Shown here one piece after another: positions 27,098 to 36,616 of a stretch of DNA of 64,000 nucleotides. Where the stretch lies: positions 1,426,001 through 1,490,000 of the forward strand of contig OZ257140.1 in assembly GCA_965279165.1 (NCBI GenBank). The letters run 5' to 3'. The DNA is from JBAYIE01 sp965279165. Lineage in GTDB: Bacteria > Bacteroidota > Bacteroidia > UKL13-3. Numbering within the stretch: the stretch's first letter is position 1; each line of letters begins with the position of its first letter. The notes beneath the pieces are model-generated. The model was not told where the DNA came from, did no database searches, and worked only from the letters and a program-made list of their open reading frames with translations. Both the position numbers and the translations under genes were made by a program.

Positions 27098-28136
27098 CTT
27101 CAAATTCATAAAATGTCTTCTTCTTTTGATTGGATTTAACTCTTTTGTTATTCCGATGGAGGCTCAAAACCCTAACTTATATGGAGAAATGTTAATCAAA
27201 GCGGAAAAGGAATATGAACTAGGAAACCTATCGGAAGCCGAATCAATAATAAAATCATTAGACTATGAACACGCTGAAATAAGCGATCAATGGAAAACGC
27301 AAAGATTACTCGCAATGATTTATATTACGGATAACAGGCAAGATGAAGCAAGGGTAGCGGCTGAAAACATGTTGGAATTAAATCCAAAATACAAACCCAA
27401 CTATTTGAAAGACCCGACAGAATTAGTTAAACTACTCAACAACATTACCATTATTCCTAAATTTAGTTTAGGCCTTGCTTTTTCAATTGGTTCCAATACT
27501 ACATTTCCGCAGGTTACCAAAACTTATACCATCGCCGATTACGACAAAACATATACCTCTAAAAGTGGCTTCCAATTTGGTTTAACAACAGGTTATGCGC
27601 TCACCCAAACATCAGCAATTGAGTCGGGGCTTTACATTACCCAAAAATCATATGACCTTTCTTATGGACTTTACAATTGGAACATGGAAGTAAATGAAAA
27701 CTTGACCTACCTTGAGCTTCCACTTACCTTTAAATATAGTCCTTCCCAAAAAAGGAGACTTAGACTTTTTATCCAAGGTGGTGCATATGTTGGTTACCTA
27801 CTGTTTAGCAATAACGATTTCAAAACTTCAAACATTACCAATGGACTAACGTTCGAAATAGCAAATCTAAATTCAAAAGACAGGCGCAATGAATTCAATT
27901 TTGGAATTGTAACCGGACTGGGATTGAACTACAAATTAGGAGAAGGCAATTTGTTTTTACAAGTGAATTACTACAAATCTTTCTCCAATATTACAAAAGA
28001 AACTTCTCGCTATAACTCAAATGATTTGTTGTTTACCTACTATTATATCGACGATGATATCATCTTAAATAATATAACGTTCAATATTGGTTACACTTTT
28101 TATATGAACTATAAAATTATCCGGAAATCGAAATAG
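27090..28136 (+). CDS. TPR plus outer-membrane beta-barrel protein, module A type 1
   Basis: 348 residues from the ATG at 27090 (MYNFKFIKCLLLL), overlapping the cyclase 5 stop by eight bases. An upstream TTG is less likely because the signal peptide begins at this Met and ends near MEAQ. A short TPR-like region at about 30-110 contains the AEKEYELGNLSEAE repeat and DPTELVKLLN. The rest is a PorT-like outer-membrane barrel, with alternating strands such as FSLGLAFSIGSNTTFPQV and FLQVNYYKSFSN. The paralogue in module B is at 31814. The barrel and repeat pattern is clear; the function is unknown. Confidence 0.87.
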   Translation: MYNFKFIKCLLLLIGFNSFVIPMEAQNPNLYGEMLIKAEKEYELGNLSEAESIIKSLDYEHAEISDQWKTQRLLAMIYITDNRQDEARVAAENMLELNPKYKPNYLKDPTELVKLLNNITIIPKFSLGLAFSIGSNTTFPQVTKTYTIADYDKTYTSKSGFQFGLTTGYALTQTSAIESGLYITQKSYDLSYGLYNWNMEVNENLTYLELPLTFKYSPSQKRRLRLFIQGGAYVGYLLFSNNDFKTSNITNGLTFEIANLNSKDRRNEFNFGIVTGLGLNYKLGEGNLFLQVNYYKSFSNITKETSRYNSNDLLFTYYYIDDDIILNNITFNIGYTFYMNYKIIRKSK

Positions 28137-28138
28137 GT

Positions 28139-29149
28139 ATGCAAATAATTATAACCTTATTTTTGATTCTTTTTTCCTATTCGGTATTTGCACAAAAAAA
28201 ATGCAAAGACTTATTAAATAATGCCAATAAATTATACCAGGATGGCAAGTTTCAGGAAGCAGTAAAACTTTGCGAACAGTGTTATAGTACCTTAAAAACA
28301 CAGGAAGAGCAATTTGAAGCCAATCGATTGATGGGGATTTCATACAATTTCATGAACAATCTTTCGAAATCCGATTATTACATAGAAAGGATGCTGCAGG
28401 TTCGGCCCGACTATCAAAAATTTCCCAATATTGATCCGATTGAATTTACCAAAAGGGTGAATACTTTTGAAGTAAGACCAATTTGGTTTATTGGGATTAA
28501 ATCGGGAATCAATTTTACATTACCGTCACTGATTCAAAGCTATTCGGTATTTAACTCTACCCAAAGATATTATACCACAATCGGTTATCAAATTGGCGCA
28601 TTGGTAGAATATATGTACAAACCAACCTTATCATTTAGCAGCGACCTCTTGTTCAATGGTATATCAATCCGCCATGAAATTGACAACGCCGGTGGTAAAA
28701 AGCAAACAGTGAATGAAACAGAACAATATTTTCTATTCCATTTTAGAAGCACTTATTATTATCCTATCTATAACACGATAAAGTTAACTGGAGGTGTTGG
28801 ATTAGGTATTAACTACATGCAAAATGCAAGTGTTAATTTTGAAGCTAACGGTATTGAAACTCCAAGTTATATACAAAGTTCCTCTGTTGTTTTAGAAGAA
28901 AGAAACAGAGCGCAGATTGTAGGTTCCATTCATCTTGGCATTTCGATACCAATTGAAATCGCCACACTCGATATGGATATGAGCTATTTGCATTATTTTT
29001 CAACCACTATAGATCCGGATATGCGTATGAATAATACAAATTTTATTTACAATTATCAATATATACATGATGATATTAAACTTCGTTCCCTCCTATTGAA
29101 TATCAGTTTGAAAATGCCTTTGCAATGGCGAATTACACGTACCAAATAA
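28139..29149 (+). CDS. TPR plus outer-membrane beta-barrel protein, module A type 2
   Basis: 336 residues. The signal peptide ends near residue 18 (SVFAQ). A cysteine-containing TPR region (about 20-110; KKCKDLLNNANKLYQDG, EAVKLCEQCY) precedes a predicted eight-strand-like barrel (IGIKSGINFTLPS, YQIGALVEYMYKP, GGVGLGINYM). The gene starts two bases after its neighbour, so it is cotranscribed. Its paralogue is at 32842. The two barrel proteins always occur as an ordered pair ahead of two lipoproteins, which suggests that the four act as one outer-membrane assembly. Confidence 0.86.
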   Translation: MQIIITLFLILFSYSVFAQKKCKDLLNNANKLYQDGKFQEAVKLCEQCYSTLKTQEEQFEANRLMGISYNFMNNLSKSDYYIERMLQVRPDYQKFPNIDPIEFTKRVNTFEVRPIWFIGIKSGINFTLPSLIQSYSVFNSTQRYYTTIGYQIGALVEYMYKPTLSFSSDLLFNGISIRHEIDNAGGKKQTVNETEQYFLFHFRSTYYYPIYNTIKLTGGVGLGINYMQNASVNFEANGIETPSYIQSSSVVLEERNRAQIVGSIHLGISIPIEIATLDMDMSYLHYFSTTIDPDMRMNNTNFIYNYQYIHDDIKLRSLLLNISLKMPLQWRITRTK

Positions 29150-29155
29150 ATAGAA

Positions 29156-30508
29156 ATGAAAATTAAATCTGCAACATCCAAACTTCTTATCTATTCTGTC
29201 CATTTTATATGGATAGGTTTTATGGTAATAAGTTTTTTTGGTGCTTGTAAAAAAGAAATAGATAATCAAGAACTTTCAAGTGCAACAATTAAGTATTATT
29301 TAGGTAGCGACAACAACAAAGTGAACAATGTAATTAAAACCAAAGATGGCGGTTTTATATACTGCGGAAACTCAGGAACAAATTCAACAAATACTGAAGC
29401 TTTTCTATTAAAAGTGAATGCTGATGGAAAACAGGAGTGGTATAAAACATTTGGAGAAAGAGATTATGATGAATTTTTTAATGTAATTCAAACTTCGGAT
29501 GGTGGTTTTCTTGCCGTTGGCCAATCAAATTCAAATGTTACAGGTTCAACAAGTAACAATTTTTACACCCGTGATTTTACTGTAAAACTAAACAGCAGCG
29601 GTGTGGTACAATGGATTAAGAGCTCTCATCCGTCAACAAATGGGTATAGTAAATTATATGCTGCTGTTGAATCACCTGATGGGAGCTTTTTTGTAACCGG
29701 TAATTGCAGCGATACAACTGCAGATATACTTTTGATAAGGTATAACCAAAGTGGACAATTGATGTTCGATAGTGCTTATCCAAATCTTAACTTATATGCT
29801 CCTTTTATGGTATCTGAAAATTACCACGAATACGGAAGAACCATAAATATAGCTAATGATGGAACTATAATGATAGGAGGTGTAATGAGTCGCGGTGGGA
29901 TTCCCAACCAAAGTCAAGAGCACATTACATTTATGATGCATACAGAACTTGATGGAACTGTTATTACATTTTATCCTATCAAATCTTATGAAAAAGCAGA
30001 TTTCTACATTAAAAGTTTTGATAACCCTCACCGAAGATTTGGCACAGTTAAACTCATTAACTATCCGGATGGTTATTTGGTTGGTACATTTTATGAATTT
30101 ATACTGGATAAATCAATTAGTATTCAATTAATGAGAACGGATTTAATGGGTGTTGTTCAATGGGAAAAAAGATATTATGGTTTAGGTTATACTTTTTTAT
30201 ATGATATTGAATTAAGTCCGGATGGTACTTTACTATTGATGGGTTGCACAAGCAAGGAACCAATGGATGTTGAATATCGGGAACGGTTCCGAAATATGAA
30301 ATCCATTTTAATTAAAGTAGACAAAGATGGCAATAAAATATGGGAACAAATTGCAGGTGGTGACCAAAATGTAAATGTTGCTAGATGTGTGCAGCCAAAT
30401 TCACATGGTGGTTGGAACGTAGCCGGATATACCTGTTTCAACGAATCCAGTTTCGACCAGATGTTTATGATGCAAGTAGACAACTACGGAAATCTGATAA
30501 CTAAATAA
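29156..30508 (+). CDS. Repeat lipoprotein type A, module A (predicted beta-propeller)
   Basis: 450 residues. A lipobox FFGAC with Cys near residue 31 is followed by KKE, which resembles the lipoprotein export signal for surface display in Bacteroidota. The mature part is built of repeats of about 50-60 residues with the pattern TKDGGFIYCGNS, FLLKVNADGKQEWYKTFG and then NVIQTSDGGFLAVGQS, consistent with a beta-propeller. It starts six bases after the second barrel protein. Its paralogues are at 33862 and 36617. The function is unknown; surface binding is a possibility from the fold. Confidence 0.86.
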   Translation: MKIKSATSKLLIYSVHFIWIGFMVISFFGACKKEIDNQELSSATIKYYLGSDNNKVNNVIKTKDGGFIYCGNSGTNSTNTEAFLLKVNADGKQEWYKTFGERDYDEFFNVIQTSDGGFLAVGQSNSNVTGSTSNNFYTRDFTVKLNSSGVVQWIKSSHPSTNGYSKLYAAVESPDGSFFVTGNCSDTTADILLIRYNQSGQLMFDSAYPNLNLYAPFMVSENYHEYGRTINIANDGTIMIGGVMSRGGIPNQSQEHITFMMHTELDGTVITFYPIKSYEKADFYIKSFDNPHRRFGTVKLINYPDGYLVGTFYEFILDKSISIQLMRTDLMGVVQWEKRYYGLGYTFLYDIELSPDGTLLLMGCTSKEPMDVEYRERFRNMKSILIKVDKDGNKIWEQIAGGDQNVNVARCVQPNSHGGWNVAGYTCFNESSFDQMFMMQVDNYGNLITK

Positions 30509-30511
30509 TAG

Positions 30512-31729
30512 ATGAAACAACGGCGTTTAAATTTGCGAATAATTTATATGGCATTCATTCTGCTGTTATCCAATAATGCCTGTAAAAAGGATGAAAGTAA
30601 CGAATTGTCTTCTGCCTATTTGTTTAAAGTATTTCCGGATAAAACATTGGAAACCGTAAGTTTCATTCGCGAAGTGGATAACAACTGTTTCCTTTTAATT
30701 TCCAATGGCGGTCTCACAAATTACGACGATATACAAGCATTAATAATTTATAAGATAAATGCAAATGGTCAGGTACTTTGGAGAAAGCAAATACCTAATT
30801 TAATCATGAATAATCCAACTTGCGCTAAATTGCCGGATGGTTCTACACTCATTAGCCCTGCTCAATTACAAGGAAATCTAATTCAAATAGACAAAGAAGG
30901 CAATGTATTATTTACCACGAACTTTAGTAATTACAATGAATTTAGTCTGTATTCACCTCCTTTGCCTATAAGCACCGGTGGTTATTTAATTGGGGATTCA
31001 AAAGGGAATTCACAGGTTAATTCGGATAATAAAATCCATAAAGTAGGCGCAGATAAACTTTACAAAGGTGCTATTACTATAAAGGATTCAAGTTTGAATT
31101 GTAAGGTGCTTTACATGAATGTATATAATTATGAATCGGAGGGCATCTATTATTTAAGCGGAAGTTGTTTCCAATTTGGTTGGAAAAATTTTAACGCAAT
31201 AACAAAATTATTCATTGCAAAACAGACGTATGCAGGGGATACCTTAAAAGAAACTAAATGTGTAATATTAGACTCTTCCAATACATCGGAAGGTGCAAAG
31301 GTATACACCAGTCAGATTTATACCACAGATAATTTTTTACTTATTGCCTCCAATCATTCTTATAGGTCTTCCGGATACCGGGGAAGGGTAACCAAAATAG
31401 ATAAATCATTACAGGTAGTTTGGCAAAAGGAAATTGCTACTAATTCAACATTTACTAATTTAAATGGAATGGAAGAAAGTGTGGATGGTAATTACATCGT
31501 TGTAGGTTCGAGTAGATCGAATGAAAAAGCTTCCCCTCAACCATTTGCTTGTAAACTCGATAAAAATGGGAATATCATTTGGTACAAAGTATATTCAACC
31601 GGACTGAATGGTGGTTTTGAACATGGCATTCTGTCTAATAATGGCGCATATTATTTTGGGGGATGGACCAATGGATTTAGCCAAGGTCAAAACTACGATG
31701 ATGCCTTTATTATTAGGGATAAACCTTAA
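30512..31729 (+). CDS. Repeat lipoprotein type B, module A
   Basis: 405 residues. The signal ends in the lipobox LSNNAC (Cys near residue 24), followed by KKDE. The mature region carries blade-like repeats (YKINANGQVLWRKQIP, ACKLDKNGNIIWYKVYS) and ends GQNYDDAFIIRDKP. It is three bases after the type A lipoprotein gene and ends the first envelope operon, 17 bases before dyad promoter copy 7. Its paralogues at 35278 and 38036 always follow a type A lipoprotein gene. The function is unknown. Confidence 0.85.
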   Translation: MKQRRLNLRIIYMAFILLLSNNACKKDESNELSSAYLFKVFPDKTLETVSFIREVDNNCFLLISNGGLTNYDDIQALIIYKINANGQVLWRKQIPNLIMNNPTCAKLPDGSTLISPAQLQGNLIQIDKEGNVLFTTNFSNYNEFSLYSPPLPISTGGYLIGDSKGNSQVNSDNKIHKVGADKLYKGAITIKDSSLNCKVLYMNVYNYESEGIYYLSGSCFQFGWKNFNAITKLFIAKQTYAGDTLKETKCVILDSSNTSEGAKVYTSQIYTTDNFLLIASNHSYRSSGYRGRVTKIDKSLQVVWQKEIATNSTFTNLNGMEESVDGNYIVVGSSRSNEKASPQPFACKLDKNGNIIWYKVYSTGLNGGFEHGILSNNGAYYFGGWTNGFSQGQNYDDAFIIRDKP

Positions 31730-31746
31730 ACTTAAGACACTTATTG

Positions 31747-31795
31747 TATCCCCCTAATTGGGTATTGATATTAATTAACGTTAAAGGTAAGTTTG
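31747..31795 (+). promoter_or_regulatory. Dyad promoter element (copy 7)
   Basis: TAT-CCCCC-TAATT-GGGT-ATTG, 20 bases, then TAAGTTTG, an exact TANNTTTG box. It lies 18 bases before the ATG at 31814 and shows that the in-frame TTG at 31793, inside the -7 box, is not the start codon. It probably serves the six-gene envelope operon to 39307. Confidence 0.78.
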
Positions 31796-31813
31796 GGTAT
31801 TCTATCCAAAAAA

Positions 31814-32845
31814 ATGAGCTTGATACGAATCATATTGATTTCAATCCTTAGCTTTTTGTTGGTTTCTCCTTCAGATGCACAAACAAAAACAAGTTTTGCC
31901 GAAATTTTGGTGAAAGCAAATAAGGAATACGAAGCAGGGAATTTTGAAGAAGCTATTACACTAACAACCTCTTGTTCTATTGATGATGCCTCTACGAGCG
32001 ATCAATGGAAAGCATATCGCTTACTTGCTATGATTTACTTGGCTAATGGGCAAAACGATAAAGCCAGAGAATCTGCTGAAAAAATGCTGGAGATAAATCC
32101 TACCTATGAACCCAGTTACCTGAAAGATCCTGCTGAATTAATTAAACTATTAAAAAGCATCACCGTCATTCCTCGTTTTAGTCTCGGACTTGCGCTGTCG
32201 CTCGGAACCAATACCACCTTTCCCGAAATTACCAAAGGATACAATTTGTCGGATTATACCAAAACCTATACCTCACAAAATAGTTTCCAATTTGGCCTTT
32301 CATCCAGCTACTATATATCCCGTCGTTTTACCATCGATCTTGGGGTATTGGCTACTCGAAAATCATATTTGATTGACTATGAATTATCAAACTGGGAAAT
32401 TCAGGTGGAAGAAGACCTCACTTACCTGGATATGCCACTTACCCTAAAATACATTTTTTTTCCAAAAAAAAGATGGCATATTACTTTACATGCCGGTGCC
32501 TTTGCCGGATTTCTTTTGTTTGCTGAAAATAATTTCAATGCTGTTTTTACTCCTTCCGGCAAAACCTACCAACTGAGTAATGTAAACTCCACCTCCCGAA
32601 GAAATGACTGGAACTACGGAATTGTTGGCGGTATCGGAGGCTCTTATAAAATAAAAGAGGGAGATATCTTTTTGCAAGTCAATTACTACAAGTCGTTTGC
32701 TAATATAACCAATGCAGATAGCAGATATAAATACAACGAATTAGTGTACAATTACTTTTATGAAGACGACGATATCATTTTAAACAATTTAACGGCAATA
32801 GTTGGCTATGCTTTTTACCTAAATTATAAAATCCTGAAAAAATGA
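31814..32845 (+). CDS. TPR plus outer-membrane beta-barrel protein, module B type 1
   Basis: 343 residues from the ATG at 31814 (MSLIRIILISILSF); the promoter -7 box covers the upstream alternative. The signal peptide ends near SDAQ. TPR-like region at about 25-110 (ANKEYEAGNFEEAI, YLKDPAELIKLLKS), then an outer-membrane barrel (FSLGLALSLGTNTTFPEI, FLQVNYYKSFAN). It is clearly a paralogue of the protein at 27090, with the same order of segments. It overlaps the next gene by four bases (ATGA). Together they head module B. Confidence 0.88.
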   Translation: MSLIRIILISILSFLLVSPSDAQTKTSFAEILVKANKEYEAGNFEEAITLTTSCSIDDASTSDQWKAYRLLAMIYLANGQNDKARESAEKMLEINPTYEPSYLKDPAELIKLLKSITVIPRFSLGLALSLGTNTTFPEITKGYNLSDYTKTYTSQNSFQFGLSSSYYISRRFTIDLGVLATRKSYLIDYELSNWEIQVEEDLTYLDMPLTLKYIFFPKKRWHITLHAGAFAGFLLFAENNFNAVFTPSGKTYQLSNVNSTSRRNDWNYGIVGGIGGSYKIKEGDIFLQVNYYKSFANITNADSRYKYNELVYNYFYEDDDIILNNLTAIVGYAFYLNYKILKK

Positions 32846-33858
32846 AGGTAAAAATAATTCTATTGGTAGTAATTCTTGTAATCGGAAATATCTCCTTTGC
32901 ACAAAAAAAATGCAAAGATGTTTTAACCCGAACTGATAAGTTATTTCAGGAAGGACAGATTCAGGAAGCAGTGAAAACTTGCGAACCATGTATGGGTTCG
33001 TTAAAGTCCGACGAAGAAAAGTTTGAAGCATATCGCTTGTTAGGAATCTCTTATCTCTTTCTTGGGAAAAAACAGAAGGCTACCCAATATGCCGAAATGA
33101 TGATTTATCTGAAACCGGATTATAATAAATATCCGAATATCGACCCTGTTGAATTTACGCAGCTAATCAGTAAATATGAGTTAAAGGAAATTATTTTTGG
33201 AGGAATAAAAACCGGAGTAAATTATGCTACTCCTTCCATCTTAAAAAGCTATTCAACTTATAACACCACTTCTACTTACTATCAAACTACAGGATACCAA
33301 TTTGGGGCATTTGCCGAATATTATTTTAAACCCAATATGGTTTTTGGGGCCGACCTGGCATTCTCAGGAATGTCTATCTCTCAGGATGTGCAAAATGCCG
33401 GTGGCGTCAGCCAAAAATACAATGAAGCACAGCAATATATTATGTTTCTGCCTTATGCAAATTTTTACCTTGATTTAAGAAATGGTTTACGTGTTTATTC
33501 GGGTGCAGGAATTGGAGTTAATTATATGGTGAGCGCAATGGTAAATCTCGAAACTAAAAATGAGGTTACCGGTGTCGCCACGCTGAATACTAAAGATGCA
33601 TTGGACGAAAGATACCGGGCACAATATTTTTCATCTATTAAAGTTGGTATTGGTTACCCCATGGGTAAAGGTTACATAGGATTGGATTGTTCTTACATGC
33701 TTTATTTCCGTAACTTAATCAATCCGGATATGCGTTACGACGACCTCGATTTTATTTTTAGCAACCAATATATTAACGACGATATTAAATTGAGTGTTTT
33801 TGCTTTTAATCTAAGTTATCATATTCCTCTTTACTCTATAATTGTTGTTAAAGAATAA
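32842..33858 (+). CDS. TPR plus outer-membrane beta-barrel protein, module B type 2
   Basis: 338 residues. The signal peptide ends near residue 20 (ISFAQ). KKCKDVLTRTDKLFQEG and EAVKTCEPCMGS mirror the module A copy at 28139, followed by a barrel (GGIKTGVNYATPS, YQFGAFAEYYFKP, SGAGIGVNYM). The start overlaps the previous stop by four bases, a sign of translational coupling. The conserved Cys pair in CEPC / CEQC could be structural. The function is unknown. Confidence 0.87.
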   Translation: MKVKIILLVVILVIGNISFAQKKCKDVLTRTDKLFQEGQIQEAVKTCEPCMGSLKSDEEKFEAYRLLGISYLFLGKKQKATQYAEMMIYLKPDYNKYPNIDPVEFTQLISKYELKEIIFGGIKTGVNYATPSILKSYSTYNTTSTYYQTTGYQFGAFAEYYFKPNMVFGADLAFSGMSISQDVQNAGGVSQKYNEAQQYIMFLPYANFYLDLRNGLRVYSGAGIGVNYMVSAMVNLETKNEVTGVATLNTKDALDERYRAQYFSSIKVGIGYPMGKGYIGLDCSYMLYFRNLINPDMRYDDLDFIFSNQYINDDIKLSVFAFNLSYHIPLYSIIVVKE

Positions 33859-33861
33859 GCA

Positions 33862-35265
33862 ATGACAAAATATTTAAGAAATATTATATTGAATAGGAAT
33901 AACCTACTCCTCCTATTTTTAGTAGTGTTTTTTTCAACCTGTAAAAAAGAATTTATCTCTGAAACTGAATCTAATTCAACCATTAAATACCTCTTAGGTG
34001 GTACGGAAGACAAAGTTTTTGCCGCAGAAAAAACAAATGATGGAGGTTTTATATATTGTGGTAATACCGTATTAGGAAATCATATCAACGCTTTTCTTCT
34101 TAAGGTTAATGCGGAAGGCGAAAAAGAATGGTATAAAACTTATGGAGGAGCATTTTCGGATTACTTTTTTAATGTTATTCAAACCAAGGATGGTGGATAC
34201 ATAGCAGTTGGGACGACAAATTCATTTGGTAAAGGAACTTGGGATACCACAAATAGCTTTAATGATATGGTGGTTAAAACGGATGCAAATGGAGAACAAA
34301 TCTGGATTAGAAGTTTTAACCAAAATAGCAACATTTATCGCAGCAGAGCAAATGGAATTGTAGAAGCCACCCCGGATAGATTTTTTATAACCGGAGGCAT
34401 TGAATTTACCACTTCAACTACCATGTATAGCTATATTCAACAAATAACGGGAAACGGGCACCTGCTAACAATTTCAAACGGAACACCAGACAGCACCGAA
34501 TTATACAACGAGAGAGATTACTACCAATATAATTTAGGATTCACTAATTTACTTAGTTATCCTCCCGGTTTGGTGCATGCTAATTATTACCACTCCTTTG
34601 GCGTGTCGCTAACCGTTGCAGGTCCGGGTAAATTATTGATAGGAGGATTAATGTCCTATTCTAACATACCCGGGGAAGCAGGTCAATACCTTAATTTTTT
34701 AATGGATTACGACGCGGATGCCAGAAGAATAAATTTCTTTCATCCTTATTACGGGTATGAAAGATGGTATTCCTATTGGCTGGATAATCCAAGAATATAT
34801 TCTCCTGTGATTGTAAAAGTTTTATCCGATGGGTATCTCATTGCTTCTTATATCGAATACAAAGTAGGCAAATTAAAAATGCAATTGATGAAGACGGATT
34901 ATTCAGGCTATATATCCTGGGTGAAAGATTACACTGGTCTCGGCTATTCCATTCTAGAAAGTATTGAAGTAAATCCGGATGGTTCCATTTTGCTGGTTGG
35001 AGGTAGCAGCAAAGACCCTATAAATGGTTCTTACCCGGAATTGTTTGCCAACATGAAAGTGGCATTGGTTAAAGTGAGTAGTAACGGAGAAGAAATATGG
35101 TCGAAGTTCATTGGAGGTGAAACCAATACTACGGTGGGCAAAGCAGCACAACTTAAATCCGATGGTGGATATGCTATTGCCTGCAGCAGTTGCTCCTCTG
35201 AAACCGGTTACCACAAAATCTTTACCATTCAGATTGATAAAAATGGGGATTTAATTACCAATTAA
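33862..35265 (+). CDS. Repeat lipoprotein type A, module B (predicted beta-propeller)
   Basis: 467 residues. The lipobox FFSTC (Cys near residue 27) is followed by KKEFISE, which fits a surface-export signal. Blade repeats include TNDGGFIYCGNTVLG, FLLKVNAEGEKEWYKTYGG and TKDGGYIAVGTTNS. It shares long segments with the proteins at 29156 and 36617, for example LMKTDYSGYISWVKDYTGLGYS and the SSKDP tract. Three bases separate it from the barrel gene upstream. Role unknown; likely a surface component of the module. Confidence 0.86.
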   Translation: MTKYLRNIILNRNNLLLLFLVVFFSTCKKEFISETESNSTIKYLLGGTEDKVFAAEKTNDGGFIYCGNTVLGNHINAFLLKVNAEGEKEWYKTYGGAFSDYFFNVIQTKDGGYIAVGTTNSFGKGTWDTTNSFNDMVVKTDANGEQIWIRSFNQNSNIYRSRANGIVEATPDRFFITGGIEFTTSTTMYSYIQQITGNGHLLTISNGTPDSTELYNERDYYQYNLGFTNLLSYPPGLVHANYYHSFGVSLTVAGPGKLLIGGLMSYSNIPGEAGQYLNFLMDYDADARRINFFHPYYGYERWYSYWLDNPRIYSPVIVKVLSDGYLIASYIEYKVGKLKMQLMKTDYSGYISWVKDYTGLGYSILESIEVNPDGSILLVGGSSKDPINGSYPELFANMKVALVKVSSNGEEIWSKFIGGETNTTVGKAAQLKSDGGYAIACSSCSSETGYHKIFTIQIDKNGDLITN

Positions 35266-35277
35266 CTTTTATATAGC

Positions 35278-36564
35278 ATGATTAGATATACAATGAAATT
35301 TATGCAATTCGCGACATGTTTATTGTTGGTTATGCTCACCTGCTTGGGATGTGAAAAAGAAGTGGCTAAAGAAGTAGTAGAAACGGATACATATATGCGG
35401 GTATACCCGGAAATTGGCGGGCAAACCTGTAATTTTATGAAAGCCACTAGTGATAATGGATGCATTCTTTTTATTAATGAAGACTTAAGGGCATCAGGCG
35501 ATGGTAAAAAATTAGCCATACTGAAGCTTAATGAAAAAGGGGATATCGAATGGAAAAAGTTAGTAGCTGATTTCGAATTACCTTCATTATCCTTATGTAC
35601 TCCTTTACCGGACGGCAGTTTTTTGTTTACACCCGATGGACCTGCAGGTAAAATTGTAAAGATTAGCGCAGATGGAAATCTTGAATTTGTTACCGACTTT
35701 AAGCATGACATTCCCGGAGGGCAGGTTGAAGGTAAAGATTTTTATTATAGTGGTTATCCTCTTTTAGGTGCTGATGGTACTTATAAAGTTGGTTATTGTA
35801 ATGGTGGAGCTACCTGGTGGGGAACTGTTTATGTTGCTTCATTTAATACAGATGGAACCTATATTGGGAGAATAAATTTCCCCGAAGACAACTTTCTTAA
35901 AACAACACCGGAATTCAAAATTTTGTCTACGAGCCTGTATAAGTATGGCAATGGTCAGACTTACTTTTTTGTCGGAGCTGCATTTATGCACAATCGAAAA
36001 GATTTTAGCTGGAGTGAAAAAGTTAAATTATATTTAAATAAACAGGTATTATATGACACTACCCTTGCATTTAGCAAAACTGTTTTTCTCGATACACTTA
36101 CAGATGATAATTCTTACGGGAGTTGGTTTCATCGGTATCTTGACGATAAAACTTTGTTAATTTCAACCACTATACAAGACAGATTCCTACGTAACAAAGG
36201 CCAACTAATAAAAGTAAACGATGACCTTGAAGTGATTTGGAAATGTGATGTTTCTGCTAGTCCTTATGGTACATCTTTAAATTCAGGACTAGAAATTACC
36301 AAAGATGGCAACTACTTCGTTACGGGAACTTGTAAGGTAAAAGGTAAAATTTCTGATCAGCCATTTGCTGCTAAGGTGAGCAAAAACGGCACTTTACTCT
36401 GGACCAAGATATTTACAACAAACCTAAATAGTAATATGTCCTATGGTCTTGAAACCGTTAAAGGCAATTTTATTTTAACCGGAACAACAACCGGATTTGG
36501 TATAGGTAATACAGGCTCCGATCTATATATAATCAAGGCGGATAAAGATTTAAACTACAAGTAA
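35278..36564 (+). CDS. Repeat lipoprotein type B, module B
   Basis: 428 residues; the ATG at 35278 or the in-frame ATG at 35293 could be used. Lipobox TCLGC (Cys near residue 24), then EKE. Repeated strand motifs include ILKLNEKGDIEWKKLVAD, VKISADGNLEFVTDF and AAKVSKNGTLLWTKIF. It follows the type A lipoprotein by 12 bases. It is closer to the protein at 38036 than to that at 30512 (shared KYGNGQTYFF and TLAFSKTVFLDT), which suggests that the last lipoprotein pair arose from this one. Confidence 0.85.
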   Translation: MIRYTMKFMQFATCLLLVMLTCLGCEKEVAKEVVETDTYMRVYPEIGGQTCNFMKATSDNGCILFINEDLRASGDGKKLAILKLNEKGDIEWKKLVADFELPSLSLCTPLPDGSFLFTPDGPAGKIVKISADGNLEFVTDFKHDIPGGQVEGKDFYYSGYPLLGADGTYKVGYCNGGATWWGTVYVASFNTDGTYIGRINFPEDNFLKTTPEFKILSTSLYKYGNGQTYFFVGAAFMHNRKDFSWSEKVKLYLNKQVLYDTTLAFSKTVFLDTLTDDNSYGSWFHRYLDDKTLLISTTIQDRFLRNKGQLIKVNDDLEVIWKCDVSASPYGTSLNSGLEITKDGNYFVTGTCKVKGKISDQPFAAKVSKNGTLLWTKIFTTNLNSNMSYGLETVKGNFILTGTTTGFGIGNTGSDLYIIKADKDLNYK

Positions 36565-36616
36565 AACAAACATGTAATCGAATAAGCTAGTTAAACCTAA
36601 AATCTTAACATAAATA

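Noticed and set aside
31793..31813. TTG start for the module B barrel protein
   Set aside because: It falls within the -7 box of dyad promoter copy 7; the signal peptide begins cleanly at the ATG at 31814.
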